Source of the DNA: Enterobacter sp. SA187 | Lineage (GTDB): Bacteria > Pseudomonadota > Gammaproteobacteria > Enterobacterales > Enterobacteriaceae | Length of the DNA stretch: 64,000 nucleotides | Reading direction: 5' to 3' | Assembly (NCBI RefSeq): GCF_001888805.2 | Contig: NZ_CP019113.1 | Span: 1,922,001-1,986,000 of the forward strand | Shown here: one piece after another, positions 52,042 to 61,166 of the stretch | How positions within the stretch are numbered: the stretch's first letter is position 1 | Layout of the letters: each line of letters begins with the position of its first letter | Program-made: the position numbers and the translations under genes | The notes under the pieces: model-generated | What the model was told of the DNA's origin: nothing | The model's input: only the letters and a program-made list of their open reading frames with translations | Databases searched by the model: none

Positions 52042-53601
52042 ATGCAACGTCGTGATTTTATAAAATACTCCGCTGCGCTGGGCGCGATGAGCGCGCTACC
52101 GGGATGGACGAAAGCGGCCTTTGCCGCCGCGCCGCAAGCTCTGCCAATCCCGGCGCTGCTGACGCCGGACGCGCAGAGCCGCATTCAGTTACGGGCGCAG
52201 GCTGGCACCACCGCCTTCGCCGGGAAAAACGCCGCCACCTGGGGCTATAACGGTAATCTGCTAGGTCCGGCGATCAAACTGCGCCAGGGTAAGGCGGTGA
52301 CCATTGAGATCAACAACCGGCTGGCGGAAGAAACGACGGTTCACTGGCATGGCCTGGAAGTGCCGGGCGAGGTGGATGGCGGACCGCAGGGCATTATCAA
52401 GCCCGGCGGCCAGCGTACCGTCAGCTTTACCCCCAGCCAGCGCGCGGCCACCTGCTGGTTCCATCCTCATCAGCACGCAAAAACCGGTCATCAGGTGGCG
52501 ATGGGGCTGGCCGGGCTGGTGCTGATCGAAGATGACGAGAGCCGCATGCTGCGTCTGCCGCAACAGTGGGGTATTGATGACGTTCCGGTGATCGTACAGG
52601 ACAAGCGTTTTAACGCCGACGGGCAGATCGACTATCAGCTGGACATCATGAGCGCGGCGGTCGGCTGGTTTGGCGATACGCTGCTCGCCAATGGTGCGAT
52701 CTATCCCCGGCATGCCGCCCCGCGCGGCTTGCTGCGCCTGCGTCTGCTGAACGGCTGCAACGCCCGCTCGCTTAACTTCGCCACCAGCGACAAGCGCCCG
52801 CTCTATGTGATTGCCAGCGATGGCGGCCTGCTGGCGGAGCCGGTGAAAGTTGCCGAGCTGCCGATGCTGCCGGGGGAGCGTTTTGAAGTGCTGGTGGAGA
52901 CCCGCGACGGGAAAGACTTCGACCTGATCACCCTGCCGGTCAGCCAGATGGGCATGGCGGTTGCGCCTTTCGACAAGCCGCAGCCGGTGCTGCATATTCA
53001 GCCGCTGACCGTTGTGGCGTCCGGCGAGCTGCCTGATACCCTCGCGACCATGCCATCGCTGCCGCCGCTGGATGGCCTGACGCAGCGCACGCTCCAGCTG
53101 TCGATGGATCCAATGCTCGACATGATGGGAATGCAGGCGCTACAGAAAAAATATGGCGATCAGGCGATGACCGGCATGGCGGGGCACATGAGTCATGGCG
53201 GGATGGATCACGGCAGTATGGATCACGGCGGCATGAACCATGGCGGGCAGGGCGTTGATTTCCGCCATGGCAATATGATTAACGGTAAAGCCTTCGACAT
53301 GAACACCCCGGCCTTTGCCGCGACCAAAGGGCAGTACGAGCGCTGGGTGATTTCCGGGGAGGGGGACATGATGCTGCATCCGTTCCATATCCACGGCACG
53401 CAGTTCCGCATTCTGTCAGAGAACGGCAAGCCGCCCGCGGCGCATCGCGCAGGCTGGAAAGATATCGTCAACGTATTTGGCGCGCGCAGCGAAGTGCTGG
53501 TGAAGTTTGACTATGACGCTCCGAAAGCGCAGGCCTATATGGCGCACTGTCATCTGCTCGAGCATGAAGATACGGGGATGATGCTTGGGTTTACGGTATA
53601 A
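52042..53601 (+). CDS. cueO: Multicopper oxidase CueO
   Basis: 519 residues (E. coli 516) from MQRRDFIKY. Tat signal peptide with twin Arg (QRRDFIKYSAALGAM). Copper-binding motifs HWHG, WFHPHQH, HPFHIHGTQF and HCHLLEHEDTGMM are intact, with T1 ligands Cys503, His508 and Met513. A Met/His-rich insert (HMSHGGMDHGSMDHGGMNHG) covers the T1 site and binds copper(I). It oxidises periplasmic Cu(I) to Cu(II). The CueR promoter lies directly upstream. Confidence 0.97.
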   Translation: MQRRDFIKYSAALGAMSALPGWTKAAFAAAPQALPIPALLTPDAQSRIQLRAQAGTTAFAGKNAATWGYNGNLLGPAIKLRQGKAVTIEINNRLAEETTVHWHGLEVPGEVDGGPQGIIKPGGQRTVSFTPSQRAATCWFHPHQHAKTGHQVAMGLAGLVLIEDDESRMLRLPQQWGIDDVPVIVQDKRFNADGQIDYQLDIMSAAVGWFGDTLLANGAIYPRHAAPRGLLRLRLLNGCNARSLNFATSDKRPLYVIASDGGLLAEPVKVAELPMLPGERFEVLVETRDGKDFDLITLPVSQMGMAVAPFDKPQPVLHIQPLTVVASGELPDTLATMPSLPPLDGLTQRTLQLSMDPMLDMMGMQALQKKYGDQAMTGMAGHMSHGGMDHGSMDHGGMNHGGQGVDFRHGNMINGKAFDMNTPAFAATKGQYERWVISGEGDMMLHPFHIHGTQFRILSENGKPPAAHRAGWKDIVNVFGARSEVLVKFDYDAPKAQAYMAHCHLLEHEDTGMMLGFTV

Positions 53602-53605
53602 AAAA

Positions 53606-53632
53606 ACCGGGTGGCGGCGTCGCCTCACCCGG
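53606..53632. repeat. Single REP-like palindrome
   Basis: ACCGGGTGGCGG, loop, CGCCTCACCCGGT just after the cueO stop. It carries the REP core but is a lone copy. Confidence 0.75.
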
Positions 53633-53647
53633 TATGCTTAACAGGGC

Positions 53648-53682
53648 TGCCCGGAACGCTTAGCGAACCGGGCATTTTTTAC
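53648..53682 (+). terminator. Terminator of cueO
   Basis: TGCCCGG pairs with CCGGGCA, followed by TTTTTT. It ends just before the convergent gcd stop. Confidence 0.85.
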
Positions 53683-53684
53683 TA

Positions 53685-56075
53685 TTACTTCGCCTCATCC
53701 GGCAGCGCATAGGCCACAATATAGTCGCCCATTTTGGTGCCAAACGAACCGTGACCACCGGCGGAAATGACTACATACTGTTTGCCATTCACTTCATAGG
53801 TCATCGGCGTCGCCTGACCACCCGCCGGCAGACGGCCCTGCCACAGTTTCTCACCGTTGCTCATGTTGTAAGCGCGCAGGTAGTTATCGGCGGTAGCGGC
53901 GATAAACAGCACGTTACCGGCGGTGGAAATCGGACCGCCCAGCATCGGCATACCCATATTGAACGGCACCGGGATCGGCATCGGGAACGGCAGGCTGTCC
54001 TGCGGCGTACCAATACGTTTTTTCCACACTACGTCGTTGGTTTTCAGATCCAGCGCGGAGATATAACCCCAGGCAGGCTGTTTACACGGCAGACCAAACG
54101 GCGACAGGAACGGGTTCAGCGTCACGCCATACGGCACGCCGTACTGCGGCTGGATCCCGGCTTCGGTACCGCTGCCTTTCGCGTCTTTCGGCTGTTCCAT
54201 CGGATTGCCCGGACCGCGCGGCATCAGTTTGGAAACAAACGGCAGCGCCATCGGGTTAGCAATCGCCACCTGACGGTTCGGATCGACGGAAATACCGCCC
54301 CACTCGAACATACCGAGGTTACCCGGGAACACCAGCGTGCCCTGCTCGGACGGCGGGGTGAAGATGCCTTCATAGCGCAGCTGATGGAACATAACGCGAC
54401 AGACCAGCTGGTCAAACATGGTCGCGCCCCACATATCCGCACCGGTCAGATCTTTCTTCGGACGGAAGCTCAGCTCAGAGAACGGCTGGGTTTTGGTAAC
54501 GTAATCGCCTTTCGCCGCGCCCTGCGGAACCGGTTTTTCCGGTGCCGGGACAACCGGCTCGCCATTACGACGATCCAGCACGAAGATGTTACCGGTTTTC
54601 GCCGGCGCGTAGATCACCGGTACGGTTTTACCGTTAACGGTAATATCCGCCAGCGTCGGCTGGGCCGGTAAATCCATATCCCACAGATCGTGGTGAACGG
54701 TCTGATAGCTCCAGGCCAGTTTACCGGTGGTGGCGTTCAGCGCCAGCACGGAACTGGCATAACGCTCCTGCTCCGGCGTACGGTTGCCGCCCCAGATGTC
54801 CGGGGTGCTCACGCCCATCGGCAGATAGACCAGATCCAGCTTGGCGTCATAGGCCGCCGGGGCCCAGGAGTTCGGCGAGTTAAAGGTGAAGCTATGTTCG
54901 TCAGACGGGATAGCGTTCGGATCTTTCGCGCCCGGATCGAAGGCCCACAGCAGTTTACCGGTGTTCACATCAAAACCACGGATCACGCCGGACGTTTCGC
55001 GGGTGGAGAAGTTATCGGTGACGGAACCGGCAATCACGATAGTTTTATCGGTAATGATCGGCGGCGAAGTCGGTTCGTACAGACCCGGCGTGGTATCCGG
55101 CATGTTGGTTTGCAGGTTCAGAATACCTTTGTTGGCAAAGGTTTCGCACAGCTTACCGTTATCGGCGTTGATGGCGAACAGACGGCCATCGTTCACCGGT
55201 AACATGATGCGGCGCGGACAGTCTGCGATCACTTCCGGGCTGGCATTGTCGGCGCGCGCTTCGTGGTAAGAAACACCACGGCAGGTAACGTGCTGGAACG
55301 AGGTATTAGTATTCAGCTGCGGATCAAAGTGCCACTTCTCTTTACCGGTCGCTGCGTCCAGCGCAAACAGACGCTGGTGCGCGGTGCAGAGATAAAGCAT
55401 GTTGCCGACTTTAATCGGCGTCACTTCGTTGGTCAATTCACCCGGATCGTTAGGCTGTTTCAGATCGCCGGTGCGGAACACCCAGGCTTCTTTCAGATCC
55501 TTAACGTTATCGACGTTGATCTGCTTCAGCGGGGAGTAACGCTGGCCTTCCTGATTACGGCCATAGGCTGGCCAGTCGGCGTCGGCCACCTGGGAAATCG
55601 GCTCTGCCGGCGTGGCGTCGGCGCTCAGGGTGCCGTTCACTTCCTGCGGATCGTTAAAGCCTGCCCAGGTCAGCATCGCGCCGCTAACCAGCAGCGCCAC
55701 AACCAGCGCCGCTACTGCGCCGCGGGAAGGCACCAGCAGACGACGCCAGACGAACGGCAGGATCAGCCAGATACCGAAGAAGACCAGAATATCGCTGCGT
55801 GGGGTTAAGGCCCAGAAGTCAAAGCCGACTTCCCATACGCCCCAAATCATCGTACCCAGTAACAGCGCGGCGTAGACCCACAGCGCTGAGCGCTTGCTGC
55901 GCCACAGCAGCCAGGTGACGGCGAGCATCACCAGCCCGGCGACAGGGTAGTACCAGGAGCCGCCAATCGCGACCAGCCAGGCGCCCCCGATAAGCAGGTA
56001 TAGTCCGCAGAAAGCGGCGAACAGCGCGGTGATCGTCACGAGTGTGCGTGACGGATGCGGTTTATTTTCTGCCAT
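53685..56075 (-). CDS. gcd: Membrane-bound PQQ glucose dehydrogenase Gcd
   Basis: 796 residues from the ATG at 56075, the E. coli length; a GTG at 56084 is an alternative. Five N-terminal membrane segments (about residues 10-140) anchor a large periplasmic eight-bladed propeller that binds PQQ. Tryptophan docking and PQQ segments include DWPAYGRNQEGQRYSP and PTLADITVNGK. It oxidises glucose to gluconolactone and passes electrons to ubiquinone. The PQQ synthesis genes are not in this window. Divergent from hpt, with a CRP site over the promoter. Confidence 0.97.
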   Translation of the reverse strand: MAENKPHPSRTLVTITALFAAFCGLYLLIGGAWLVAIGGSWYYPVAGLVMLAVTWLLWRSKRSALWVYAALLLGTMIWGVWEVGFDFWALTPRSDILVFFGIWLILPFVWRRLLVPSRGAVAALVVALLVSGAMLTWAGFNDPQEVNGTLSADATPAEPISQVADADWPAYGRNQEGQRYSPLKQINVDNVKDLKEAWVFRTGDLKQPNDPGELTNEVTPIKVGNMLYLCTAHQRLFALDAATGKEKWHFDPQLNTNTSFQHVTCRGVSYHEARADNASPEVIADCPRRIMLPVNDGRLFAINADNGKLCETFANKGILNLQTNMPDTTPGLYEPTSPPIITDKTIVIAGSVTDNFSTRETSGVIRGFDVNTGKLLWAFDPGAKDPNAIPSDEHSFTFNSPNSWAPAAYDAKLDLVYLPMGVSTPDIWGGNRTPEQERYASSVLALNATTGKLAWSYQTVHHDLWDMDLPAQPTLADITVNGKTVPVIYAPAKTGNIFVLDRRNGEPVVPAPEKPVPQGAAKGDYVTKTQPFSELSFRPKKDLTGADMWGATMFDQLVCRVMFHQLRYEGIFTPPSEQGTLVFPGNLGMFEWGGISVDPNRQVAIANPMALPFVSKLMPRGPGNPMEQPKDAKGSGTEAGIQPQYGVPYGVTLNPFLSPFGLPCKQPAWGYISALDLKTNDVVWKKRIGTPQDSLPFPMPIPVPFNMGMPMLGGPISTAGNVLFIAATADNYLRAYNMSNGEKLWQGRLPAGGQATPMTYEVNGKQYVVISAGGHGSFGTKMGDYIVAYALPDEAK

Positions 56076-56118
56076 AAAAGACACTCATCTCATTTTGTTA
56101 ATATTTTGGAAGCAATTA

Positions 56119-56124
56119 ATTATA
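56119..56124 (-). promoter_or_regulatory. gcd promoter -10
   Basis: TATAAT on the minus strand, with ATGACT 18 bp upstream as a weak -35. That -35 lies inside the CRP site, so CRP should repress gcd. Confidence 0.6.
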
Positions 56125-56136
56125 GGATTTAACAAG

Positions 56137-56152
56137 TGTGACAGTCATCACA
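56137..56152. promoter_or_regulatory. CRP site between gcd and hpt
   Basis: TGTGA-CAGTCA-TCACA, a perfect core match. Centred near -32 for gcd (repressing position) and about -66 for hpt (activating position). E. coli gcd and hpt are reported to be controlled in opposite ways by cAMP-CRP. Confidence 0.85.
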
Positions 56153-56195
56153 ATTCTGGCTTTTATTATCTCGTCCCCCGGCCGGGGGCATTTAC

Positions 56196-56204
56196 TGGTA
56201 TACT
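56196..56204 (+). promoter_or_regulatory. hpt promoter (extended -10)
   Basis: TGG-TATACT. No -35; a perfect 14-bp palindrome (CCCCCGGCCGGGGG, 56175-56188) occupies that space. Promoter strength likely depends on CRP at 56137-56152. Confidence 0.6.
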
Positions 56205-56281
56205 GACGCGCTTATGAATTGATGCCGGACGATACGCTATCCGCATTGAGTGATTGTTTTTTAAATCATACGGTTAGAGAA

Positions 56282-56818
56282 ATGAAACATACTGTTGAAG
56301 TGATGATCCCGGAAGCCGAGATCAAAGCGCGCATTACCGAACTGGGTCGTCAAATCACTGAGCACTATAAGGACAGCGGCAGCGAGATGGTGCTGGTGGG
56401 CCTGTTACGCGGCTCGTTTATGTTTATGGCGGATCTGTGTCGTGAAGTGCAGGTGCCTCATGAAGTCGATTTTATGACCGCCTCCAGCTACGGCAGCGGC
56501 ATGTCCACCACGCGCGACGTAAAAATTCTCAAAGACCTGGATGAAGATATCCGCGGTAAAGACGTGCTGATCGTCGAAGACATTATCGACTCCGGCAACA
56601 CGCTGTCGAAAGTGCGCGAGATCCTGAGCCTGCGCGAGCCAAAATCCCTGGCGATTTGTACCCTGCTGGATAAACCGTCCCGCCGTGAAGTGACGGTGCC
56701 GGTGGAATTTGTCGGTTTCTCGATCCCGGATGAGTTCGTGGTGGGTTACGGCATTGATTACGCCCAGCGCTATCGTCATCTGCCGTACATCGGCAAAGTG
56801 GTGATGCAGGACGAGTAA
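56282..56818 (+). CDS. hpt: Hypoxanthine phosphoribosyltransferase Hpt
   Basis: 178 residues from MKHTVEVMIPEAEI; the frame extends upstream to 56219 but without homology. PRPP-binding motif VLIVEDIIDSGNTL and the flexible loop (TASSYGSGMSTT). It salvages hypoxanthine to IMP. Followed by a REP pair. Divergent from gcd. Confidence 0.96.
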   Translation: MKHTVEVMIPEAEIKARITELGRQITEHYKDSGSEMVLVGLLRGSFMFMADLCREVQVPHEVDFMTASSYGSGMSTTRDVKILKDLDEDIRGKDVLIVEDIIDSGNTLSKVREILSLREPKSLAICTLLDKPSRREVTVPVEFVGFSIPDEFVVGYGIDYAQRYRHLPYIGKVVMQDE

Positions 56819-56826
56819 GCGTAAAA

Positions 56827-56912
56827 AAGCCCGGTGGCGCTACGCTTACCGGGCCTACATGTCAGTTCGTCGTTACGTAGGCCGGGTAAGGCGAAGCCGC
56901 CACCCGGCATAA
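56827..56912. repeat. REP pair (BIME) between hpt and can
   Basis: Forward REP GCCCGGTGGCGCTACGC, TTACCGGGCCTAC (56829-56858) and inverted REP GTAGGCCGGGTAAGGCG, CCGCCACCCGGC (56878-56909), separated by about 19 bp. They may stabilise or end the convergent hpt and can messages. Confidence 0.9.
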
Positions 56913-56926
56913 AAACATAACGAATC

Positions 56927-57589
56927 TTATTTGTGATTAATGTGCTTCTGGCTAATGTTGGACAGCCCCTGGCGGTAACGCGATTCCAGCGTGTCGCGGT
57001 TGGTGGCGGTTACTTCCAGATCGCGCAGCAGACCGTCGTGAATACCGTACGCCCAGCCGTGAATGGTCACGTTCTGGCCGCGCTTCCACGCTGACTGCAT
57101 GATGGTTGAGTGGCCCAGGTTATACACCTGCTCCATCACGTTCAGCTCACACAGGGTATCCAGACGACGCTCTTCCGGCATTTCGTTAAGCAGTGCGCTA
57201 TGTTTAAACCAGATGTCACGGATGTGCAGCAGCCAGTTGTTGATCAGGCCCAGTTCCGGGTTTTCCACCGCCGCCTGCACACCGCCGCAGCCGTAGTGAC
57301 CGCAGATGATGATGTGCTCAACTTCCAGCACATCCACCGCGTACTGGACGACCGACAGGCAGTTCAGATCGGTGTGGATCACCAGGTTGGCAACGTTTCG
57401 GTGAACAAATAACTCACCGGGTTCAAGACCGGTCAGGCGCTCAGCCGGAACGCGGCTGTCTGAACAGCCAATCCATAAAAAGCGCGGTTTCTGTGCCTGT
57501 GCTAATGTCTCAAAAAATCCCGGATCCTCTTCGACCAGCATTTTTGACCATAGTGCATTGTTACTAATGAGTGTATCTATGTCTTTCAT
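56927..57589 (-). CDS. can: Beta-carbonic anhydrase Can
   Basis: 220 residues from MKDIDTLISN, the E. coli length; the longer frame to 57646 has no homology. Zinc ligands Cys42, His98 and Cys101 plus the gating Asp44-Arg46 pair (CSDSRVPAE) are present, as is CGHYGCGG. It provides bicarbonate for growth in air. Divergent from yadG. Confidence 0.96.
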   Translation of the reverse strand: MKDIDTLISNNALWSKMLVEEDPGFFETLAQAQKPRFLWIGCSDSRVPAERLTGLEPGELFVHRNVANLVIHTDLNCLSVVQYAVDVLEVEHIIICGHYGCGGVQAAVENPELGLINNWLLHIRDIWFKHSALLNEMPEERRLDTLCELNVMEQVYNLGHSTIMQSAWKRGQNVTIHGWAYGIHDGLLRDLEVTATNRDTLESRYRQGLSNISQKHINHK

Positions 57590-57612
57590 TGAGGTTAACG
57601 ACCTGTAACCAA

Positions 57613-57640
57613 GTAATAGCGTTGAGCTAATATAGGTCAA
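57613..57640 (-). promoter_or_regulatory. Candidate can promoter
   Basis: Minus strand TTGACC (57640-57635), 16-bp spacer, TATTAC (57618-57613). Confidence 0.4.
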
Positions 57641-57696
57641 CTCCATTTTTTTTTAAACCACACATAGAGTGTAAGAAAAAAGGTAAGAAAGCAGTC

Positions 57697-58623
57697 ATGA
57701 CCATTGCACTGGAGCTTGAGCAGCTTAAAAAAACCTACCCGGGCGGCGTTCAGGCGCTGCGGGGTATTGATTTACAAGTAGAAGCAGGGGATTTCTATGC
57801 GCTACTCGGGCCAAACGGCGCCGGTAAGTCAACCACCATCGGCATTATCAGTTCGCTGGTAAATAAATCTTCCGGACGGGTCAGCGTCTTTGGTTACGAC
57901 CTTGAAAAAGATGTCGTCAACGCCAAACGCCAGCTCGGTCTGGTGCCGCAGGAGTTCAACTTTAACCCGTTTGAAACCGTGCAGCAGATTGTGGTGAACC
58001 AGGCCGGTTACTATGGCGTTGAGCGTGCCGAAGCGGTAGCGCGCAGCGAAAAATACTTAAAGCAGCTGGATTTGTGGGAAAAACGCGGCGAACGTGCGCG
58101 TATGCTCTCCGGCGGCATGAAGCGTCGTCTGATGATTGCCCGCGCCCTGATGCATGAACCTAAACTGCTAATCCTTGACGAGCCGACCGCGGGCGTTGAC
58201 ATCGAACTGCGTCGCTCCATGTGGGGCTTTCTGAAGGATCTGAATGACAAAGGCACCACCATCATTCTGACCACCCACTATCTGGAAGAAGCGGAGATGC
58301 TGTGCCGTAATATCGGCATTATTCAGCACGGGCAACTGGTGGAAAACACCTCCATGAAATCCCTGCTGGCGAAGCTCAAATCCGAAACCTTTATTCTCGA
58401 TCTGGCGACGAAAAGCCCGTTGCCGAAGCTGGAAGGCTATCAGTATCGTCTGGTGGACACCTCGACGCTGGAGGTCGAAGTGCTGCGCGAGCAGGGCATC
58501 AATAGCGTGTTCAGCCAGCTGAGCGCGCAGGGTATTCAGGTATTAAGTATGCGTAACAAAGCGAACCGTCTTGAAGAGCTGTTTGTCACGCTGGTAAACG
58601 AAAAAACAGGAGACCAGGCATGA
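57697..58623 (+). CDS. yadG: YadG, ABC transporter ATP-binding protein
   Basis: 308 residues. Walker A GPNGAGKS at 38-45, signature LSGGMKRRL, Walker B LLILDEPTAGVD and the switch His in ILTTHYLEEAEML. ABC-2 type exporter ATPase with an added C-terminal domain. It pairs with YadH through a 4-bp overlap (ATGA). Substrate unknown; E. coli YadGH is also uncharacterised to my knowledge. Confidence 0.95.
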   Translation: MTIALELEQLKKTYPGGVQALRGIDLQVEAGDFYALLGPNGAGKSTTIGIISSLVNKSSGRVSVFGYDLEKDVVNAKRQLGLVPQEFNFNPFETVQQIVVNQAGYYGVERAEAVARSEKYLKQLDLWEKRGERARMLSGGMKRRLMIARALMHEPKLLILDEPTAGVDIELRRSMWGFLKDLNDKGTTIILTTHYLEEAEMLCRNIGIIQHGQLVENTSMKSLLAKLKSETFILDLATKSPLPKLEGYQYRLVDTSTLEVEVLREQGINSVFSQLSAQGIQVLSMRNKANRLEELFVTLVNEKTGDQA

Positions 58624-59390
58624 TGCAGCTTTATTGGGTCGCGCTGAAAAGCATCTGGCATAAAGAAATTCAGCGTTTTATGCGTATCTGGATCCAGACG
58701 CTGGTGCCGCCGGTCATCACCATGACGCTCTATTTCATCATCTTCGGTAACCTGATCGGCTCGCGCATTGGCGAAATGCACGGCTTTACCTACATGCAGT
58801 TTATCGTGCCGGGTCTAATCATGATGGCGGTGATCACCAATGCTTACGCCAACGTCGCCTCGTCGTTCTTCAGCGCCAAGTTCCAGCGCAATATTGAAGA
58901 ACTGCTGGTCGCGCCGGTGCCGACGCATGTGATTATTGTCGGCTATGTGGGCGGCGGCGTGGCGCGTGGGCTGTGCGTCGGCGTGCTGGTGACGGCGATT
59001 TCGCTGTTCTTCGTGCCCTTCCAGGTGCACTCCTGGCTGTTCGTCGGCCTGACGCTGCTGCTGACGGCGGTGCTGTTCTCGCTCGCCGGACTGCTTAACG
59101 CCGTATTCGCCAAGACCTTTGATGACATCAGCCTGATCCCGACCTTTGTGCTGACGCCGCTGACCTACCTTGGCGGGGTGTTCTACTCCCTGACGCTGCT
59201 GCCGCCGTTCTGGCAGGCGCTGTCGCACTTAAACCCGATCGTCTACATGATCAGCGGTTTCCGCTTCGGTTTCCTCGGCATCAGTGATGTGCCGCTCATC
59301 ACTACCATTGCCGTGCTGGTGGTGTTTATCGTGGCGTTTTATGCCTTGTGCTGGTATCTGATACAGCGCGGGCGCGGTCTGCGCAGCTAA
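58620..59390 (+). CDS. yadH: YadH, ABC-2 type transporter permease
   Basis: 256 residues, with six predicted membrane segments (from VPPVITMTLYFIIFG to TTIAVLVVFIVAFYAL). ABC-2 family motif in the LSHLNPIVYMISGFRFGF segment. Translationally coupled to yadG. The adjacent gene yadE (polysaccharide deacetylase) hints at an envelope polysaccharide or lipid export role, but that is only inference. In E. coli K-12 a PTS gene, yadI, lies between yadH and yadE; it is absent here. Confidence 0.94.
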   Translation: MMQLYWVALKSIWHKEIQRFMRIWIQTLVPPVITMTLYFIIFGNLIGSRIGEMHGFTYMQFIVPGLIMMAVITNAYANVASSFFSAKFQRNIEELLVAPVPTHVIIVGYVGGGVARGLCVGVLVTAISLFFVPFQVHSWLFVGLTLLLTAVLFSLAGLLNAVFAKTFDDISLIPTFVLTPLTYLGGVFYSLTLLPPFWQALSHLNPIVYMISGFRFGFLGISDVPLITTIAVLVVFIVAFYALCWYLIQRGRGLRS

Positions 59391-59396
59391 CCGGTT

Positions 59397-59420
59397 CCCC
59401 CTCTCTTAACGGAGAGGGGG
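59397..59420 (+). terminator. Hairpin after yadH (CCCCCTC repeat type)
   Basis: CCCCCTCTC (59397-59405) pairs perfectly with GAGAGGGGG (59412-59420). No T-run follows. Similar to the hairpin after aroP at 34733-34756. Confidence 0.5.
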
Positions 59421-59491
59421 CGCTGAAATCCATTGGTATTACGAATGCTTTTGTTACAATGCGCGCAGAATTTCCTCACCACAGTTAAGCC

Positions 59492-60739
59492 ATGCTGATC
59501 CGTTTCGCTTTTACTCTGCTGATTCTGCTCTCCGGCAGCGCTTCCGCCAGCCTGTTGGGCCAGCCGACCGCCACCGAACGTTATATGCAAACCACCGAAG
59601 ATGCCGCCGTCTGGGCGCAGGTGGGCAATGAAGTCATTACCGTCGGGCATCTGAATGCCGGACAGATCATCGCCGTAGCGCCCACAGCCGCCGACTATTA
59701 CGAATTCCGCTTCGGGTTTGGCACTGGCTTTATTGATAAACAGCATCTGGAAGCGGTGCAGGGAAAACAGCGGGTCGAGGACAGCCTTGGCGATCTGAAC
59801 AAGCCGCTCAGCAATCAGAACCTGATCACCTGGAAACCGACGCCGGTCTATAACGGCCCCAACACCGGCAGCGCGCCCTTTGGCATGCTGGTGGAAAACC
59901 TGCGCTATCCGGTAATCGGCAAGCTGAAAGACGGTCTGAACCAGACCTGGTATCAGATCCGCATTGGCAACCGGCTGGCGTACGTCAGCGCGCTGGACGC
60001 CCAGCAGGATGAAGGGCTGCCGATCCTGACCTATCACCACATTCTGCGTGACGAGGAAAATACCCGTTTCCGGCATACCTCCACCACTACGTCCGTTCGC
60101 GCCTTCAGTAACCAGATGACGTGGTTGCGCGATCAGGGATACACCACGCTGACCATGTCTCAGCTGGAAGGCTACGTGCACAACCGGATGAACCTGCCGG
60201 CGCGGGCGGTGGTGATCACCTTTGACGACGGCCTCAAGTCGGTGAGCCGCTATGCGTACCCGATCCTTAAGCAGTACGGTTTTAAAGCCACCTCCTTTAC
60301 CATCACCTCGCGCATCAAGCGTAAGCCAGAAAAGTGGGATCCGAAATCGCTACAGTTTATGAGCATTTCAGAAATGCAGCAGATCCGCGATGTGTTTGAT
60401 TTCCAGTCGCACACGCATTTTCTGCACCGGGTGGATAATAGCCGCCATCCCATTTTACTGAGCCGCAGCTACCACGTGGTATTGTTCGATTTTGAGCGCT
60501 CCCGCCGCGCGCTGGCGCAGTTTAATCCCCATGCCCTGTATCTGTCCTACCCGTTTGGCGGCTATGACAGCAAGGCGGTGAAAGCGGCCCAGGACGCGGG
60601 CTTTCATCTGGCGGTGACGACGGTGAAGGGAAAGGTAAAACCGGGGGATAATCCGTTCTTATTAAAACGACTCTATATTCTAAGAACGGATCCTCTGGAG
60701 ACCATGGCGCGGTTAATTGTTAACCGGCCACAGGGTTAA
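59492..60739 (+). CDS. yadE: YadE, predicted polysaccharide deacetylase
   Basis: 415 residues (E. coli about 409). N-terminal signal sequence (about 1-20, RFAFTLLILLSGSASA), an SH3-like region (about 35-170), and a NodB/CE4 domain from about residue 180. Catalytic TFDDG at 243-247 and zinc-binding FQSHTH are present, along with SYPFGGYD. Likely an exported deacetylase of an N-acetylated glycan; the substrate is unknown. Its stop is one base from the convergent panD stop. Confidence 0.92.
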   Translation: MLIRFAFTLLILLSGSASASLLGQPTATERYMQTTEDAAVWAQVGNEVITVGHLNAGQIIAVAPTAADYYEFRFGFGTGFIDKQHLEAVQGKQRVEDSLGDLNKPLSNQNLITWKPTPVYNGPNTGSAPFGMLVENLRYPVIGKLKDGLNQTWYQIRIGNRLAYVSALDAQQDEGLPILTYHHILRDEENTRFRHTSTTTSVRAFSNQMTWLRDQGYTTLTMSQLEGYVHNRMNLPARAVVITFDDGLKSVSRYAYPILKQYGFKATSFTITSRIKRKPEKWDPKSLQFMSISEMQQIRDVFDFQSHTHFLHRVDNSRHPILLSRSYHVVLFDFERSRRALAQFNPHALYLSYPFGGYDSKAVKAAQDAGFHLAVTTVKGKVKPGDNPFLLKRLYILRTDPLETMARLIVNRPQG

Positions 60740-60740
60740 C

Positions 60741-61121
60741 TCAGGCAACCTGCACCGGCACGGCTTTCGCGGTGCGTTTCATCTCGTTGTCGCCGTCAAA
60801 ATAGGCCACTTTCGGCTGCCAGCTGCGCGCCTGCTCATCAGGCATGGTGACGTAGCTGGCGATGATCAGAATGTCGCCCACATCCGCGCAGTGCGCCGCA
60901 GCGCCATTCACGGAAATGATGCGTGAACCGCGCTCACCGGCAATCGCATAGGTGGAAAAGCGCTTACCGTTAGTCACGTTGTAAATATCAATGGCTTCGT
61001 ATTCCAGAATACCAGCCGCCTCAAGGAAATCCTGGTCGATGGCGCAGGAGCCTTCGTAATGCAGGTCAGCCTGCGTCACTTTGACGCGGTGGAGCTTGCC
61101 TTGCAGCATAGTGCGGATCAT
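60741..61121 (-). CDS. panD: Aspartate 1-decarboxylase PanD
   Basis: 126 residues, E. coli length. Self-cleavage at Gly24-Ser25 (HYEGSCAID) makes the pyruvoyl group. It forms beta-alanine for pantothenate. In E. coli K-12 a transposase-like gene (yadD) lies between panD and panC; here the two are 45 bp apart with nothing inserted. Confidence 0.97.
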   Translation of the reverse strand: MIRTMLQGKLHRVKVTQADLHYEGSCAIDQDFLEAAGILEYEAIDIYNVTNGKRFSTYAIAGERGSRIISVNGAAAHCADVGDILIIASYVTMPDEQARSWQPKVAYFDGDNEMKRTAKAVPVQVA

Positions 61122-61166
61122 AAAGTTAACCTTCGTTGCTGTGTTTGATAGGGGGTTTTACCTGCA

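Noticed and set aside
51897..52184. N-terminal extension of yacC to a 211-residue protein
   Set aside because: It would read through the cueO promoter and start region. The conserved protein with its signal peptide begins at 51896.
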